This document shows, piece by piece, positions 38,518 through 47,322 of a DNA stretch of 64,000 nucleotides. The DNA comes from CAJBVW01 sp964457335 (GTDB taxonomy: Bacteria; Myxococcota_A; UBA796; SXON01), in contig CAYWGD010000002.1 in NCBI GenBank assembly GCA_964457335.1, positions 62,001 to 126,000 of the forward strand. The letters are read 5' to 3'. Every line of letters starts with the position of its first letter. Position 1 is the stretch's first letter. A program made the position numbers and the translations under genes. The notes beneath the pieces are model-generated. The model was not told where the DNA came from. It did no database searches and worked only from the letters and a program-made list of their open reading frames with translations.

Positions 38518-39209
38518 ACACCGGACTCCACGTCGGCATCGCGGCGGGCGCGCTGCTCATCCCCACGGGCCTGACCGGCGCCTGGGTCAACGCCGCGGGC
38601 GGGCGGCTCGAGGCCGCGAAGGCCGAGGCCTCCGACGCGCCGCAGGTGGCCGTCGCGGCCGCCGCGGACGAGGGCTACTGCTCGGCGGACCTCAAGAAGG
38701 TGCTCCGGCGCGTGCTCCAGAGCTGCGGGCTCCTGTCCAGCGGCGAGGTGCGCGGCTGCCAGCCGCTCGAGGCGAAGAACGTCGCCACGCTGGCCGGCGG
38801 CGACTTCAACGCGCTCTTCCTCCCCCTCGCGGATCGCGCGGGCATCATCCAGTTCGACAAGGAGTCCGCCGAGCTCGATCCGGGCGACAGCGCGCTGCTC
38901 GAGCGGGTGTTCGCGGACCAGAAGGGCGCCAGCTACTTCTTCGTGGTCGCGCGCTCCTCGCCGGAGGGCTCCGAGGTCTACAACCGCGACCTCTCGCAGA
39001 AGCGCGGCCAGGCCGTGCTCTCGCACCTCAAGTCGACCTTCGACGACCCCGACCTCGACAAGGAGGTCGGTCTCCTCTGGCTCGGCGAGGAGTTCGCGCA
39101 GCTCGACCAGGAGTTCTGCTCCTGGCAGCGCTCCGGCAGCACGGAGACGTGCCAGTCGCAGGACCTCAACCGCTCGGCGTTCATCGCCTGGATCGACTGC
39201 CGCCTATGA
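38514..39209 (+). CDS. Envelope protein with OmpA-like C-terminal domain
   Basis: A 231-residue protein. One hydrophobic segment near the N-terminus (HVGIAAGALLIPTGLTGAW) is a signal or anchor. Cysteines occur in pairs (DEGYCSADL, LQSCGLL, RGCQP; later EFCSWQ, TETCQSQ, WIDCRL), so it is a probable disulfide client. Residues ~115-190 (IIQFDKESAELDPGDSALLE; YNRDLSQKRGQAVLSHLK) match the OmpA peptidoglycan-binding domain. ATGA overlaps on both sides; GGAGGGA precedes the ATG. Confidence 0.78.
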   Translation: MNTGLHVGIAAGALLIPTGLTGAWVNAAGGRLEAAKAEASDAPQVAVAAAADEGYCSADLKKVLRRVLQSCGLLSSGEVRGCQPLEAKNVATLAGGDFNALFLPLADRAGIIQFDKESAELDPGDSALLERVFADQKGASYFFVVARSSPEGSEVYNRDLSQKRGQAVLSHLKSTFDDPDLDKEVGLLWLGEEFAQLDQEFCSWQRSGSTETCQSQDLNRSAFIAWIDCRL

Positions 39210-39775
39210 TCACGCTCCTGACGCTGTTCGCGTGTGGCGGCGAGCCCGCCGCCACGACCCCGCCCCCCTCGCGCGTGGACGCGGTGGTGGCCGCCCCCAA
39301 GAAGTCGACGTCCACCGACGAGCTGTGCGAGACGAAGGCGGACCCCGCAACGGCGAAGCTCTTCGCGCTCCCCGAGCTCGACGGGGCGCCTATGGGTCGC
39401 GGCGCCGGCTGGACCTGGGTGAACATCTGGGCCACCTGGTGCGCGCCGTGCGTGGCCGAGATGCCGATGCTCGTCGAGTGGCAGGCCCGCCTCGCGAAAG
39501 ACGGCGTCGACGTCGCGTTGCAGTTCCTCTCGGTCGACGCGAAGGCCGAGGACGTGACGAAGTGGCGCGTCGTGAACCCGAAGGCGCCGCCGAGCATGCG
39601 GATCGCCGACTTCTCGAAGCTCGGGCCTTGGCTCGAGAGCATCGGGCTCGACGCGAGCGCGGTGATCCCCATCCACCTGTTCGTCGACCCCGACCAGAAG
39701 GTGCGCTGCGTGCGCATGGGCCAGATCGACGAGCCCGAGTACGCCGCCGTCAAGACGGTGCTGCAGGGTGGGTGA
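39206..39775 (+). CDS. TlpA-like thioredoxin-fold lipoprotein
   Basis: A 189-residue lipoprotein (MITLLTLFAC, Cys10) with WATWCAPCVAEMP (Cys79, Cys82), the CxxC of the TlpA/ResA group that reduces or isomerises disulfides outside the cytoplasm. VDVALQFLSVDAKAEDVTKW and IPIHLFVDPDQ complete the fold, with the cis-Pro at VIPIH. Third gene of the VKOR operon, started from ATGA. Confidence 0.87.
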   Translation: MITLLTLFACGGEPAATTPPPSRVDAVVAAPKKSTSTDELCETKADPATAKLFALPELDGAPMGRGAGWTWVNIWATWCAPCVAEMPMLVEWQARLAKDGVDVALQFLSVDAKAEDVTKWRVVNPKAPPSMRIADFSKLGPWLESIGLDASAVIPIHLFVDPDQKVRCVRMGQIDEPEYAAVKTVLQGG

Positions 39776-40904
39776 GCGCGGGGCGCTCGTGATCGTGGGC
39801 GCGCTGCTCGCGGGGTGCACCCCCGGCACCGAGCCCGAGGACAAGTACGAGCAGCCCGCTGCCGTCGAGCTCCCCGAGGACTGCTCGGCGCTGCCGGAGC
39901 AGTCCGGGATGGGCGTGCTCGACGCCGAGGGCCTCGTCGCGCTCCTGGCGGAGGCCACGGCCGGCGACGTGATCGAGCTCGACGCCGGCACCTACGAGCT
40001 GTCGGCGCCGATCGTGATCCCCGACGGCGTGACCGTGCGCTCGGGCGATGGCGACGCCGGCTTCGTCGTGCTCGAAGGGGGCTTCGCCACCGCGGAGCTC
40101 GTACAGATGGGCGACGGCGCGACGCTCGCGGAGGTGACCCTCTCGCGGTCCTACGGCGACGCGGTGGCGATCCGCGCGGCGAGCGACGCGCGCGTGTACG
40201 GCGTGCACGTGGTCGACCCCGGCGGCCGCGGCGTGGCCGTGCTCCCCGAGCGCGGCGTGTACAGCGACGACGCGACGATCGCCTGCGTGACGGTCACGCG
40301 CAGCACCGCGTGCAACGTGGCCATCGAGGGCGTGCAGACCGAGGGCACCCGCGTCTACGGCGCCACGATCGACCAGCCGGCCTGCGACGAGCCGGGCATC
40401 CGCTTCGCCACGGGCAGCAAGGACACCGTGATCGAGCGGTCGCGCGTCACCGTCGCGGGGCCCGTGGCCTTCCAGCTCGGCGACGAGGACTACGTCGAGG
40501 ACGAGCCGCGCGCCCACGCCGACGCGCCCTGCGACGACGAGCAGCGCGGCCACTACGGCGGCGTGGTGCGGAACGTCTTCGCGGTGGGCGGCGGCGTCCG
40601 CGTCGAGGACGCGTGCGGCGCGCGCGTGGAGCACGTGAGCGCCTGGGGCGGCGACCTCTCGTGGAGCTTCGCCGACGACCTGGTCGTCGAGAACAACCTC
40701 GCCTCGCTCCTCGACCCGGGCGGCGCCGGCGCGGGCAACCTCACGCCCACCGCCGCCGACTTCGTGGACGCCGACGGCGGCGACCTCCACCTCGCGGAGG
40801 GGAGCGCCGCAATCGGGGCGGCCGTCCCCTCCGACGTGACCGACGACATCGACGGCGACCCACGGGACGACGGCGCGCCGGACGTGGGTGCCGACCAACG
40901 GTAG
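39768..40904 (+). CDS. Parallel beta-helix lipoprotein
   Basis: A 378-residue lipoprotein (LVIVGALLAGC, Cys17), GTG start 8 bases inside the previous gene. The body has pectate-lyase-type right-handed helix coils (AGDVIELDAGTYEL, VIPDGVTVRSGDGDAGFVVL, TVIERSRVTVAGPVAFQLG) and several Cys. It ends IDGDPRDDGAPDVGADQR, a motif common at the end of such repeat proteins. Catalytic residues are not evident; adhesion or glycan binding is possible. Confidence 0.8.
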   Translation: MGERGALVIVGALLAGCTPGTEPEDKYEQPAAVELPEDCSALPEQSGMGVLDAEGLVALLAEATAGDVIELDAGTYELSAPIVIPDGVTVRSGDGDAGFVVLEGGFATAELVQMGDGATLAEVTLSRSYGDAVAIRAASDARVYGVHVVDPGGRGVAVLPERGVYSDDATIACVTVTRSTACNVAIEGVQTEGTRVYGATIDQPACDEPGIRFATGSKDTVIERSRVTVAGPVAFQLGDEDYVEDEPRAHADAPCDDEQRGHYGGVVRNVFAVGGGVRVEDACGARVEHVSAWGGDLSWSFADDLVVENNLASLLDPGGAGAGNLTPTAADFVDADGGDLHLAEGSAAIGAAVPSDVTDDIDGDPRDDGAPDVGADQR

Positions 40905-40914
40905 GTCGTCTGGA

Positions 40915-40970
40915 TCTTGGGGCGGGGGGTGCCCCCCCGCAACGCCCCCCGCTCTCTCGTGGTGGCGGGG
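40915..40970 (+). repeat. Hairpin repeat A, copy 2
   Basis: TCTTGGGGCGGGGGG, two bases, then CCCCCCCGCAACGCCCCCC and CTCTCGTGG. It follows the beta-helix gene stop by about 10 bases in the same orientation. The inverted G and C blocks can pair. Confidence 0.75.
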
Positions 40971-41011
40971 CCCGTCCGCTCGGGAGGCTCCACACGCGCT
41001 ATCGTGTGGAG

Positions 41012-42715
41012 ATGACCAGCCTCCTCCTCCTCCTCGCCCAGCTCGGCTGCGCCCTCCCTGACGATGGGAAGCCCGCCGCCGAAGACTCGGGCGACGCGGA
41101 CTCCGGCGCCCCCTGCGACGTCGGGGCGTGGCTCCCCGACGCGGACGGAGACGGTTTCGGGGCCGAGAACGCGGTGGACGAGGCGGTGTACGCCTGCGAG
41201 CAGCCCGACGGCTACGCGCTCGACGGCGGCGACTGCGACGACGCGGACGCCGCCGTGAACCCCGGCGCCGCCGAGCGCTGCGACACCGAGGCCGACGACG
41301 ACTGCGACGGCAGCTACGGCGAGGACGGCGCCGAGGACTGCACCGACCGCTGGCTCGACGAGGACGCGGACGGCTACGGCGTGGACGGCCGCTGCATGTG
41401 TCCCACCCCCGAGGACACGGGCGGCGGCGACGGCTTCGGCGCGTACACGGCCACCGAGGGCGGCGACTGTGACGACACCGACCCGCTCCGGACCCTGGAC
41501 TGCACGGCGCCCGCCTTCGAGGACCCCGCGGCGGCCCCGGCGCGGCTCGTGTGCGACCGCGACGACGAGTGCGGCAGCATCGACGCGGTGGGCGACTTCG
41601 ACGGCGACGGGGCGCCCGACGTGGCGTGGTACGCGCCGGACGGTGCCGTGGTGGCCGTCACCCCGGTGCCGCTCGCCGGCGACGCGGGCATGCTCGCGAC
41701 CGCGCTCGGCACCACCGAGCCGCACTCGCTGGTCGGCGGGCTCGCGGACATCGACGGCACCCTCGGCGACGAGCTGGTCACCGCGCTGGCCGACTGCGAG
41801 ACGGGGGACGGGGGCTCCACCGCGACCTGCCAGCTCACCGTGCGCGCCTGGCGCGCGCCGGACCTCACGACGCCGGCGGCCGGCTTCGTCGGGCCCTCGT
41901 TCGGCGGCTACGGCGTGAGCTACGGCGCCGTGGTCGTCGGCGACATCGACGCGGACGGGCGGGACGACGTGCTCGCGTGGCACGCGCAGAACTGGTCCTC
42001 CGGGCAGGTGTGGTGGCCCCCGCTCGGGGACGGCGGCGACACCGTGTCCGACGACCTCACCCCGCTCATCGCGGACACCTGGCTCGGGGTGCACGGCCCC
42101 GGGGACCTCGACGGCGACGGGGTCGACGACCTGGTCGTGATGACGCTCGACGGCCGCGCCGTCGTGTTCGACGGGCCGGTGCCGCCCAACATCACCGCGG
42201 CCGACGGGCGGGTCGCCCTCACCGGAGACTTCGAGAGCCGGTACGAGAGCTGGGTCCCCGCGGGCGACCTCGACGGCGACGGCCGCGCCGAGCTCGTCGT
42301 GCACGGCCTCACCGACCTCTACGTGCTCGCCGGCCCCCTCACCGACGGCGCGGTGACGGACCTCGCCGTCGCCTGGCTGGGCTCCACGGGGAGCTCGAAC
42401 CAGATCGGGGACGCCGACGCCTCTGGCGACGCCGACGGCGACGGCCGCGCCGACCTCCTCTTCGGCGCCCGGAACAGCGACGCCGCGGTCGCCGAAGGCG
42501 GCCTCGTCGGGCTCCTGCACGGGCCGGTGGCCGGCACCTATGGGCACCTCGACGCGGACGTGCTCTGGGCCGGCGCGGGGAACGAGCACCTCGGCGCCAC
42601 CGTGGACTTCGCCGGCGACCTGGACGGCGACGGCGCGTCCGAGCTGCTGATGAGCGGCTTGTGGGACACGGGCGCGGGGAGCGTGGGGGTCGCGCACGTG
42701 ATCGGCGGGCGGTAG
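41012..42715 (+). CDS. MopE-repeat and FG-GAP lipoprotein
   Basis: A 567-residue lipoprotein (SLLLLLAQLGC, Cys13). Residues ~30-160 contain two MopE-type metal-binding repeats (DADGDGFGAENAV, DGGDCDDADAAVNPGAAERC, DDDCDGSYGEDG; a second GGDCDDTDPL). Residues ~185-560 hold VCBS/FG-GAP propeller blades (GDFDGDGAPDVAWY, GDIDADGRDDVLAW, GDLDGDGVDDLVVM, GDLDGDGRAELVVHG, SDADGDGRADLLFGA-like). Calcium-binding Asp loops recur in each blade. Probably surface-exposed; ligand unknown. Confidence 0.88.
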   Translation: MTSLLLLLAQLGCALPDDGKPAAEDSGDADSGAPCDVGAWLPDADGDGFGAENAVDEAVYACEQPDGYALDGGDCDDADAAVNPGAAERCDTEADDDCDGSYGEDGAEDCTDRWLDEDADGYGVDGRCMCPTPEDTGGGDGFGAYTATEGGDCDDTDPLRTLDCTAPAFEDPAAAPARLVCDRDDECGSIDAVGDFDGDGAPDVAWYAPDGAVVAVTPVPLAGDAGMLATALGTTEPHSLVGGLADIDGTLGDELVTALADCETGDGGSTATCQLTVRAWRAPDLTTPAAGFVGPSFGGYGVSYGAVVVGDIDADGRDDVLAWHAQNWSSGQVWWPPLGDGGDTVSDDLTPLIADTWLGVHGPGDLDGDGVDDLVVMTLDGRAVVFDGPVPPNITAADGRVALTGDFESRYESWVPAGDLDGDGRAELVVHGLTDLYVLAGPLTDGAVTDLAVAWLGSTGSSNQIGDADASGDADGDGRADLLFGARNSDAAVAEGGLVGLLHGPVAGTYGHLDADVLWAGAGNEHLGATVDFAGDLDGDGASELLMSGLWDTGAGSVGVAHVIGGR

Positions 42716-42734
42716 GGCCCGCCATCCCGAGGAT

Positions 42735-42777
42735 GCGGGGGCGTTGCGGGGGGCCGGTGAGGCCCCCCGCCCCAAGA
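42735..42777 (-). repeat. Hairpin repeat A, copy 3
   Basis: On the minus strand TCTTGGGGCGGGGGGCC, a short loop, GGCCCCCCGCAACGCCCCCG. It lies directly after the stop of the leftward radical SAM gene, in that gene's orientation, and also just after the rightward FG-GAP gene. Confidence 0.75.
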
Positions 42778-42787
42778 AGAAGAGGCC

Positions 42788-43906
42788 CTACAACCCCAAC
42801 CGCTGCTTCACGAAGCGCGACGCCATCGTGCCGTACCACTTCGGCTGGAACGACATCGTGGTGCGCACGCACGTCTCGAAGGTGCAGAAGCAGCCGGTGT
42901 CCTTGACCCACTTGCGGTGGCGCTCGGCCTCGCCGGTCTTCCAGATGTGCATGAAGTCGTAGTCGTGGTCGCGGAGGTTCCCGAACGTCGTGTCGAGGAT
43001 CTCGCAGGGGCGCACGTCGCCCTTCTCGCTGACGATGGCGGTGAGCGTGCCGGCCTGGCAGCCGAGCATCTTCGGCTTGCCGTCGTGGTGCTCGGCGATG
43101 ATCTCGCGCTCGACCAACACGCGCTGGGCGAGGAGCTGCTTGAGCGTGGAGTCGCCGGCCTTCGCGAGCTCCTGCTCCTGGAGGAGCCGCGTCGCGAGCC
43201 GGTACTTGTCGAGGTCGACCTTGCCCCAGTACTCGTCCTCGACGGTGGTGCGGCGGACGAGCACCATGTCGAAGTGGGGGTTCTGGAGCTCCTGGGTGAC
43301 GAAGCGCCAGGTCTCCTCGAACCAGTCCTGCGTCTTGCGGGAGAAGGTGTAGTTGAAGCGGATGCGGAGGCCCTCGTTGCGGTCCTGCAGCGGCCGGAGC
43401 GCCTCGTAGGTGCGCATCAGCTTGTCCCACTGGCCCTTGCCGCGGACCTCGTCGTGGTGCTCGCCCACGCCGTCGATGGAGAGCTGGAGCTCGAGGATGA
43501 GGTCCGGGCGCGGCCCGAGGAGCCGCTCGGCGAGCGCGACGATGCGGTCGGTGTGCGTGCCGGCCGTCGGGATCGTGATCTGGCGCGCCTTGCTGCTGTT
43601 CTCGTAGAACTTCTCGGCGATGTCGACGAGATCGTGGCGGAGGAAGGGCTCGCCGCCCGTGATGATGAGCTTCGGGAAGGGGGGGCACTTCGACGTGAAG
43701 CGCTCGTACTCGTCGAGCGTCATCTCGTCCTTGACGTTCCCGTTGAGGAGCTCCTCCCGGTAGAAGCAGTGGCCGCAGTTGAGCCCGCACCGCGCGGTGA
43801 CGAACACGGTGAGGAAAAGCGGCTTCTTCGTGAGGAGCTTGCTCTCGAGCCCCTCGCGGGCGTAGCGGAGGGCGTACCTACCGAGCGGTGGCTGGTGAGC
43901 GCTCAA
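42788..43906 (-). CDS. Radical SAM protein with SPASM-like cysteine cluster
   Basis: A 372-residue radical SAM enzyme. The cluster motif CGLNCGHC sits near residue 40 in FLTVFVTARCGLNCGHCFYR; LIITGGEPFLRHDL is the GGEP SAM-binding motif; LELQLSIDGVGEHHDEVRG follows. Near the C-terminus MLGCQAGTLTAIV, GDVRPCEILD and DTGCFCTFETC supply the extra cysteines of a SPASM/auxiliary [4Fe-4S] domain. Such enzymes modify peptides, or act in cofactor or lipid pathways; the substrate is unknown. TTG start at 43906 (GGAGG upstream) lies 29 bases inside the glycosyltransferase gene. Confidence 0.85.
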   Translation of the reverse strand: MSAHQPPLGRYALRYAREGLESKLLTKKPLFLTVFVTARCGLNCGHCFYREELLNGNVKDEMTLDEYERFTSKCPPFPKLIITGGEPFLRHDLVDIAEKFYENSSKARQITIPTAGTHTDRIVALAERLLGPRPDLILELQLSIDGVGEHHDEVRGKGQWDKLMRTYEALRPLQDRNEGLRIRFNYTFSRKTQDWFEETWRFVTQELQNPHFDMVLVRRTTVEDEYWGKVDLDKYRLATRLLQEQELAKAGDSTLKQLLAQRVLVEREIIAEHHDGKPKMLGCQAGTLTAIVSEKGDVRPCEILDTTFGNLRDHDYDFMHIWKTGEAERHRKWVKDTGCFCTFETCVRTTMSFQPKWYGTMASRFVKQRLGL

Positions 43907-44867
43907 GGGCCCTCCGGAGGTGCGAAGCGACAGAAGCGGCCATGCCGAGGCCGTAGGCATAGCCCTCCGCGGCCGAGATCGGCAGCGCGACGAGCGCCTC
44001 CTTCGGGCCCCGGTGGCGGAGGGTGAAGCGGACGAAGTCGGCGTTGGCGGCGAGCAGGATCCCAAGCGGGACGAGCAGGACGCCGGGGGCCGCGGGGGCG
44101 ACGGGCAGGAGCACGAGCGAGAGCCCGGCGGCGAGCGTGTTCAGCGGGTAGCGGAGCGCGAGCACGGCGGTCTCGGGCTTCTCGCGGGCGACGCCCCAGT
44201 TGTCGATCACCGAGCCGACGAAGAAGAAGCCGACCTGGTACCGGTGCTTCAGAAGGCCGGAGAGCTTGACGGCCTTGCGATGGTCGCCCTGGGCCTCGGG
44301 GACGAGCGCGATCGAGCCGGGCGGGAGGTGCCAGCGCGTGCCCACGTCGTCGGCGAAGCGGGAGGTGCGCTCGTCCCAGCCGCCCATGCGGCGCAGCGCG
44401 TCCCGCCGGAGCGCGCAGAGCCCGGTGAAGGCGCTGGCGACGGCCCGGCCGTGCTGGAGATGCTGGTAGTGGATGGAGGTGTTCGTGAACGCGGTGACGA
44501 GGCCCGGCGTGGAGAGGTCCAGCGCGAAGAGCCCGTTGGCGCCGAGGCGATCGGGGTCGGCCATCGCGTCCACGAGCCGCCGGAGCGCGTCGGGCCGGAC
44601 GACCACGTCCGCGTCTACGAACACGACCAGCTCGGCGTCGGTGGCGGCGACCCCGTGGTTGCGGGCGGCGGAGGCGCCGCCGCGCGTCTCGCGGCGCACG
44701 AGGCGCACGGGGTGGCGGGCGGCGACAGCGGCGCTCTCGTCGGTGGAAGCGTCGTCGACGACGACGATCTCGCCGCCGGGCGGGAGCGCGGCGACCAGCG
44801 CCGTGAGGCAGGCGTCGAGCGTGGACGCCCCGTCGTGGACGGGGACGATGACCGAGAGCGGCGGCAC
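43878..44867 (-). CDS. Family 2 glycosyltransferase
   Basis: A 329-residue GT-A enzyme. VIVPVHDGASTLDACLTALV and EIVVVDDASTDESA are the nucleotide-binding part; VVFVDADVVVRPDAL holds the DxD-type metal site; GGWDERTSRFADDVGTRWHL is the acceptor region with the E/D-D. Two C-terminal hydrophobic stretches (LNTLAAGLSLVLLPVAPAAP; VLLVPLGILLAANADF) suggest membrane anchoring. GTG start. Overlaps the radical SAM gene, implying a shared pathway such as a modified polysaccharide or lipid. Confidence 0.87.
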   Translation of the reverse strand: MPPLSVIVPVHDGASTLDACLTALVAALPPGGEIVVVDDASTDESAAVAARHPVRLVRRETRGGASAARNHGVAATDAELVVFVDADVVVRPDALRRLVDAMADPDRLGANGLFALDLSTPGLVTAFTNTSIHYQHLQHGRAVASAFTGLCALRRDALRRMGGWDERTSRFADDVGTRWHLPPGSIALVPEAQGDHRKAVKLSGLLKHRYQVGFFFVGSVIDNWGVAREKPETAVLALRYPLNTLAAGLSLVLLPVAPAAPGVLLVPLGILLAANADFVRFTLRHRGPKEALVALPISAAEGYAYGLGMAASVASHLRRALERSPATAR

Positions 44868-44995
44868 GGCGCAGAGCGTACGCGAGGCGGGCGCCCGCCG
44901 GGGTGCGAGGCGCGCGCGAACCCGCGCCCGGGAGAGGGCCGGTATCGGCGTTCACACTTCGGGGACGGCGCGCGGAGCCCGCGGCCGGGGCGGGA

Positions 44996-46375
44996 TCAGG
45001 CCGTGCCCGGAACCGGGCCGAAGCGGAGCGTGCGCGCGACCAGGAGCGCGTCGAGCGTGGCGCGCGGCTCGGGCAGCGGGCCGCCGAAGTCCGGGTGCGC
45101 GTCGTGGACGAGGGTGCCCGCCTCCATCCGCTCGTACACCTGCCAGACCTTCCCGATGCAGCGCGTGAAGATGGCCGTGTCGCCGCGGCGCGGGTGGGCG
45201 TTGACCCGGTCGATGGCGCTGTCGAGGTGCGGGTAGGGCTCGAGCACCGCGACCGGGCCGGAGGGCGCGCCGTCGAGGAGCTCGAAGTAGGGCGCCTCCC
45301 CGGCGAGCGCCGCGGGCGTGAGCACCGGGCCCTCGCGGTCGCCGCCCACGAGCCGCCGGCCGCCGAGCTGCTCCGCGTCGCGGATCCAGGCCTCGGCGCG
45401 CGCGAGCCCGCGGCGGTCGATGAGGGGGCCGCAGAGCACGTCGTCGCGGGCGGGATCGCCGCGGGGGACGGCCGCGGTGGCCGCCGCGAAGCGCTCGCAC
45501 ACCTCCCCCCAGAGCTGCTGGTGGACGAGCACGCGTTGCGCCCAGGCCCGCGTCTGGCCGGCGTGGGCGTACGCGCCGTGGACGATCGCGGGGATGGCGA
45601 GGTCGAGGTCGGCGTCGGGCTCGACCAGGAGCGTGACGGGCGGGAAGGGCGCGGCGAGCACGTTCCGGCGCCGGAGGTGCGCGGCGACCCAGGCGGCGCC
45701 GGGCGTGTCGCGGCCGAGCGAGATGGTCGCGAAGCGCGGGTCGGCCACGAGCGCGGCGGCGAGGCCGTCGTCGCAGGGGAGGACGGAGATGGCGTCGCCG
45801 GGCCAGCCCTGCTCCACCAGGGCCTCGCCGAGCGCGAGGGCCGGGCAGGGCGTGGCGCGGGCGGGCCGCACGACGATGGGGCAGCCCGCCGCGACGGCGG
45901 GTCCCAGGACGGCGCAGACGGCCACGAGCGGCTGGTCGGCGGCGGTGAGCGCGAGGACCGGCCCCCGGGGCATCGCCCGCGAGAGCGCGAGGCGGCCACC
46001 GGTGGTGCTGATCTCCGCGGCGACCTGGTGCGCGTCCTCGGCGCAGCGCTCCAGGATCGTGACCGCCGCGTCGAGCTCCGCGCGGGCGAGGGTGCGCGGC
46101 TTCCCGCCCTCGTCGGACAGGAGCCGGGCCAGGGGCTCGCGGGCGTCCCGGAGCGACGCGGCGAGGCCGCCGAGGATGGCGGAGCGCCGGCGGGCGGTCA
46201 TGCGGCGGGTGTCGTCGAAGGCGCGCGCCGCCGCCGCCGCCGCGAAGCCCGCGTCCTCCGGGCCGGCCTGGGCGACGCGGGCGAGGAGGCGCCCGTCCCA
46301 TGGCGCGCGTACGTCGGCCGCCTCGGCGGTCCACCGCGGGTGGCCGGCGAGGAGAAGTGGACGTTCCAAGCTCAT
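44996..46375 (-). CDS. Aldehyde dehydrogenase homologue lacking catalytic residues
   Basis: A 459-residue protein of the ALDH fold (VRAPWDGRLLARVAQAG; VLGPAVAAGCPIVVRPARAT; TRCIGKVWQVYERMEAG). The expected catalytic Cys in GQxC is Arg276 (AGQTRAWAQRV); the general-base Glu of ELGG is Ser219 (SLGRDTP); the Asn that stabilises the intermediate is Asp147 (TAADQP); the NAD-site Lys is Arg170. All four changes together point to loss of dehydrogenase chemistry with the fold kept. Possible roles are ligand binding or a scaffold. Start ATG 46375. Confidence 0.85.
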   Translation of the reverse strand: MSLERPLLLAGHPRWTAEAADVRAPWDGRLLARVAQAGPEDAGFAAAAAARAFDDTRRMTARRRSAILGGLAASLRDAREPLARLLSDEGGKPRTLARAELDAAVTILERCAEDAHQVAAEISTTGGRLALSRAMPRGPVLALTAADQPLVAVCAVLGPAVAAGCPIVVRPARATPCPALALGEALVEQGWPGDAISVLPCDDGLAAALVADPRFATISLGRDTPGAAWVAAHLRRRNVLAAPFPPVTLLVEPDADLDLAIPAIVHGAYAHAGQTRAWAQRVLVHQQLWGEVCERFAAATAAVPRGDPARDDVLCGPLIDRRGLARAEAWIRDAEQLGGRRLVGGDREGPVLTPAALAGEAPYFELLDGAPSGPVAVLEPYPHLDSAIDRVNAHPRRGDTAIFTRCIGKVWQVYERMEAGTLVHDAHPDFGGPLPEPRATLDALLVARTLRFGPVPGTA

Positions 46376-46473
46376 GCGCCGAGACCTAGCCGCACCTCGG
46401 CAGTTGGGAAGGCCGAACCTCGTTCACCCCGCTCTCAGCGTCGCGAGCTCGTTGCTGGATAGACACCGGGGCG

Positions 46474-47289
46474 ATGACCGTCGTCGGCCGCCTCGCCCCG
46501 ACCCCGTCGGGGCCCCTCCACCTCGGCAACGCCCTCGCGTTCGGGGCCGCGTGGCTCTCCGCGCGGAGCGCCAACGGCCGCTTACAGCTCCGGATCGAGG
46601 ACCTTGACCGGGGGCGGGCGCGGGCGGAGGTCGCGGCCGGCCAGCGCGCGGACCTGCGCTGGCTCGGCGTCGACTGGGACGAGGAGGTCCCCCCCCAGTC
46701 CACGCGGAGCTACCCCCTCGAGGGGATCCCGACCTACCGCTGCACCTGCAACCGCGCGACGCGGCTGGCCCGCGCCTGCCGCTGCCGCGACGCCGGCCAC
46801 GCCGAGGGCGTGTGGCGCTTCCGCACCCCGCCCGGCGACGTCACGTTCGTGGACCGCGCCCGCGGCCTCGTCACCGTCGCGCCCGAGGACGACCCGGTGC
46901 TCACGCGCGCGGACGGGGAGGCCGCCTACCCGCTCGCCGTCGTGCTCGACGACGCCCGGGACGGCGTGACGGAGGTGGTGCGGGGCGGGGACCTCCTGGA
47001 GGCGACCGCGGTGCAGATCCGGCTGTACGAGTGCCTGGGGCTCGCCCCGCCGACGTGGCTGCACGTGCCGCTCCTGCTCGGCGCCGACGGGAAGAAGCTC
47101 TCGAAGTCCCACGGGAGCACGGGCATCGCCGCGCTCCGGGAGGCGGGGTGGTCGCCCGAGCGGGTGTGGGCCACGCTCCTGCCCGCGCTCGGGATGCCAC
47201 CCGACGCGCCGGACCCCGCGCGCTTCGATCCCGCGCGGATCCCCGCGGGACCCCTCACGGTGGGGGAGGACGGCCGCATCCGCGCGTGA
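46474..47289 (+). CDS. gluQ: Glutamyl-Q tRNA(Asp) synthetase
   Basis: A 271-residue truncated glutamyl-tRNA synthetase that puts glutamate onto queuosine at position 34 of tRNA(Asp). GRLAPTPSGPLHLGNALAF carries the HIGH-type motif, LRIEDLDRGRA follows, the zinc cysteines are in YRCTCNRATRLARACRCRD, YPLAVVLDDARDGVTEVVRG is GluQ-typical, and KKLSKSHGS is the KMSKS loop. No anticodon-binding domain, as expected. Confidence 0.93.
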   Translation: MTVVGRLAPTPSGPLHLGNALAFGAAWLSARSANGRLQLRIEDLDRGRARAEVAAGQRADLRWLGVDWDEEVPPQSTRSYPLEGIPTYRCTCNRATRLARACRCRDAGHAEGVWRFRTPPGDVTFVDRARGLVTVAPEDDPVLTRADGEAAYPLAVVLDDARDGVTEVVRGGDLLEATAVQIRLYECLGLAPPTWLHVPLLLGADGKKLSKSHGSTGIAALREAGWSPERVWATLLPALGMPPDAPDPARFDPARIPAGPLTVGEDGRIRA

Positions 47290-47322
47290 CGGGCTACGTT
47301 GGCCGGCACGGAGCCCTCCCCC

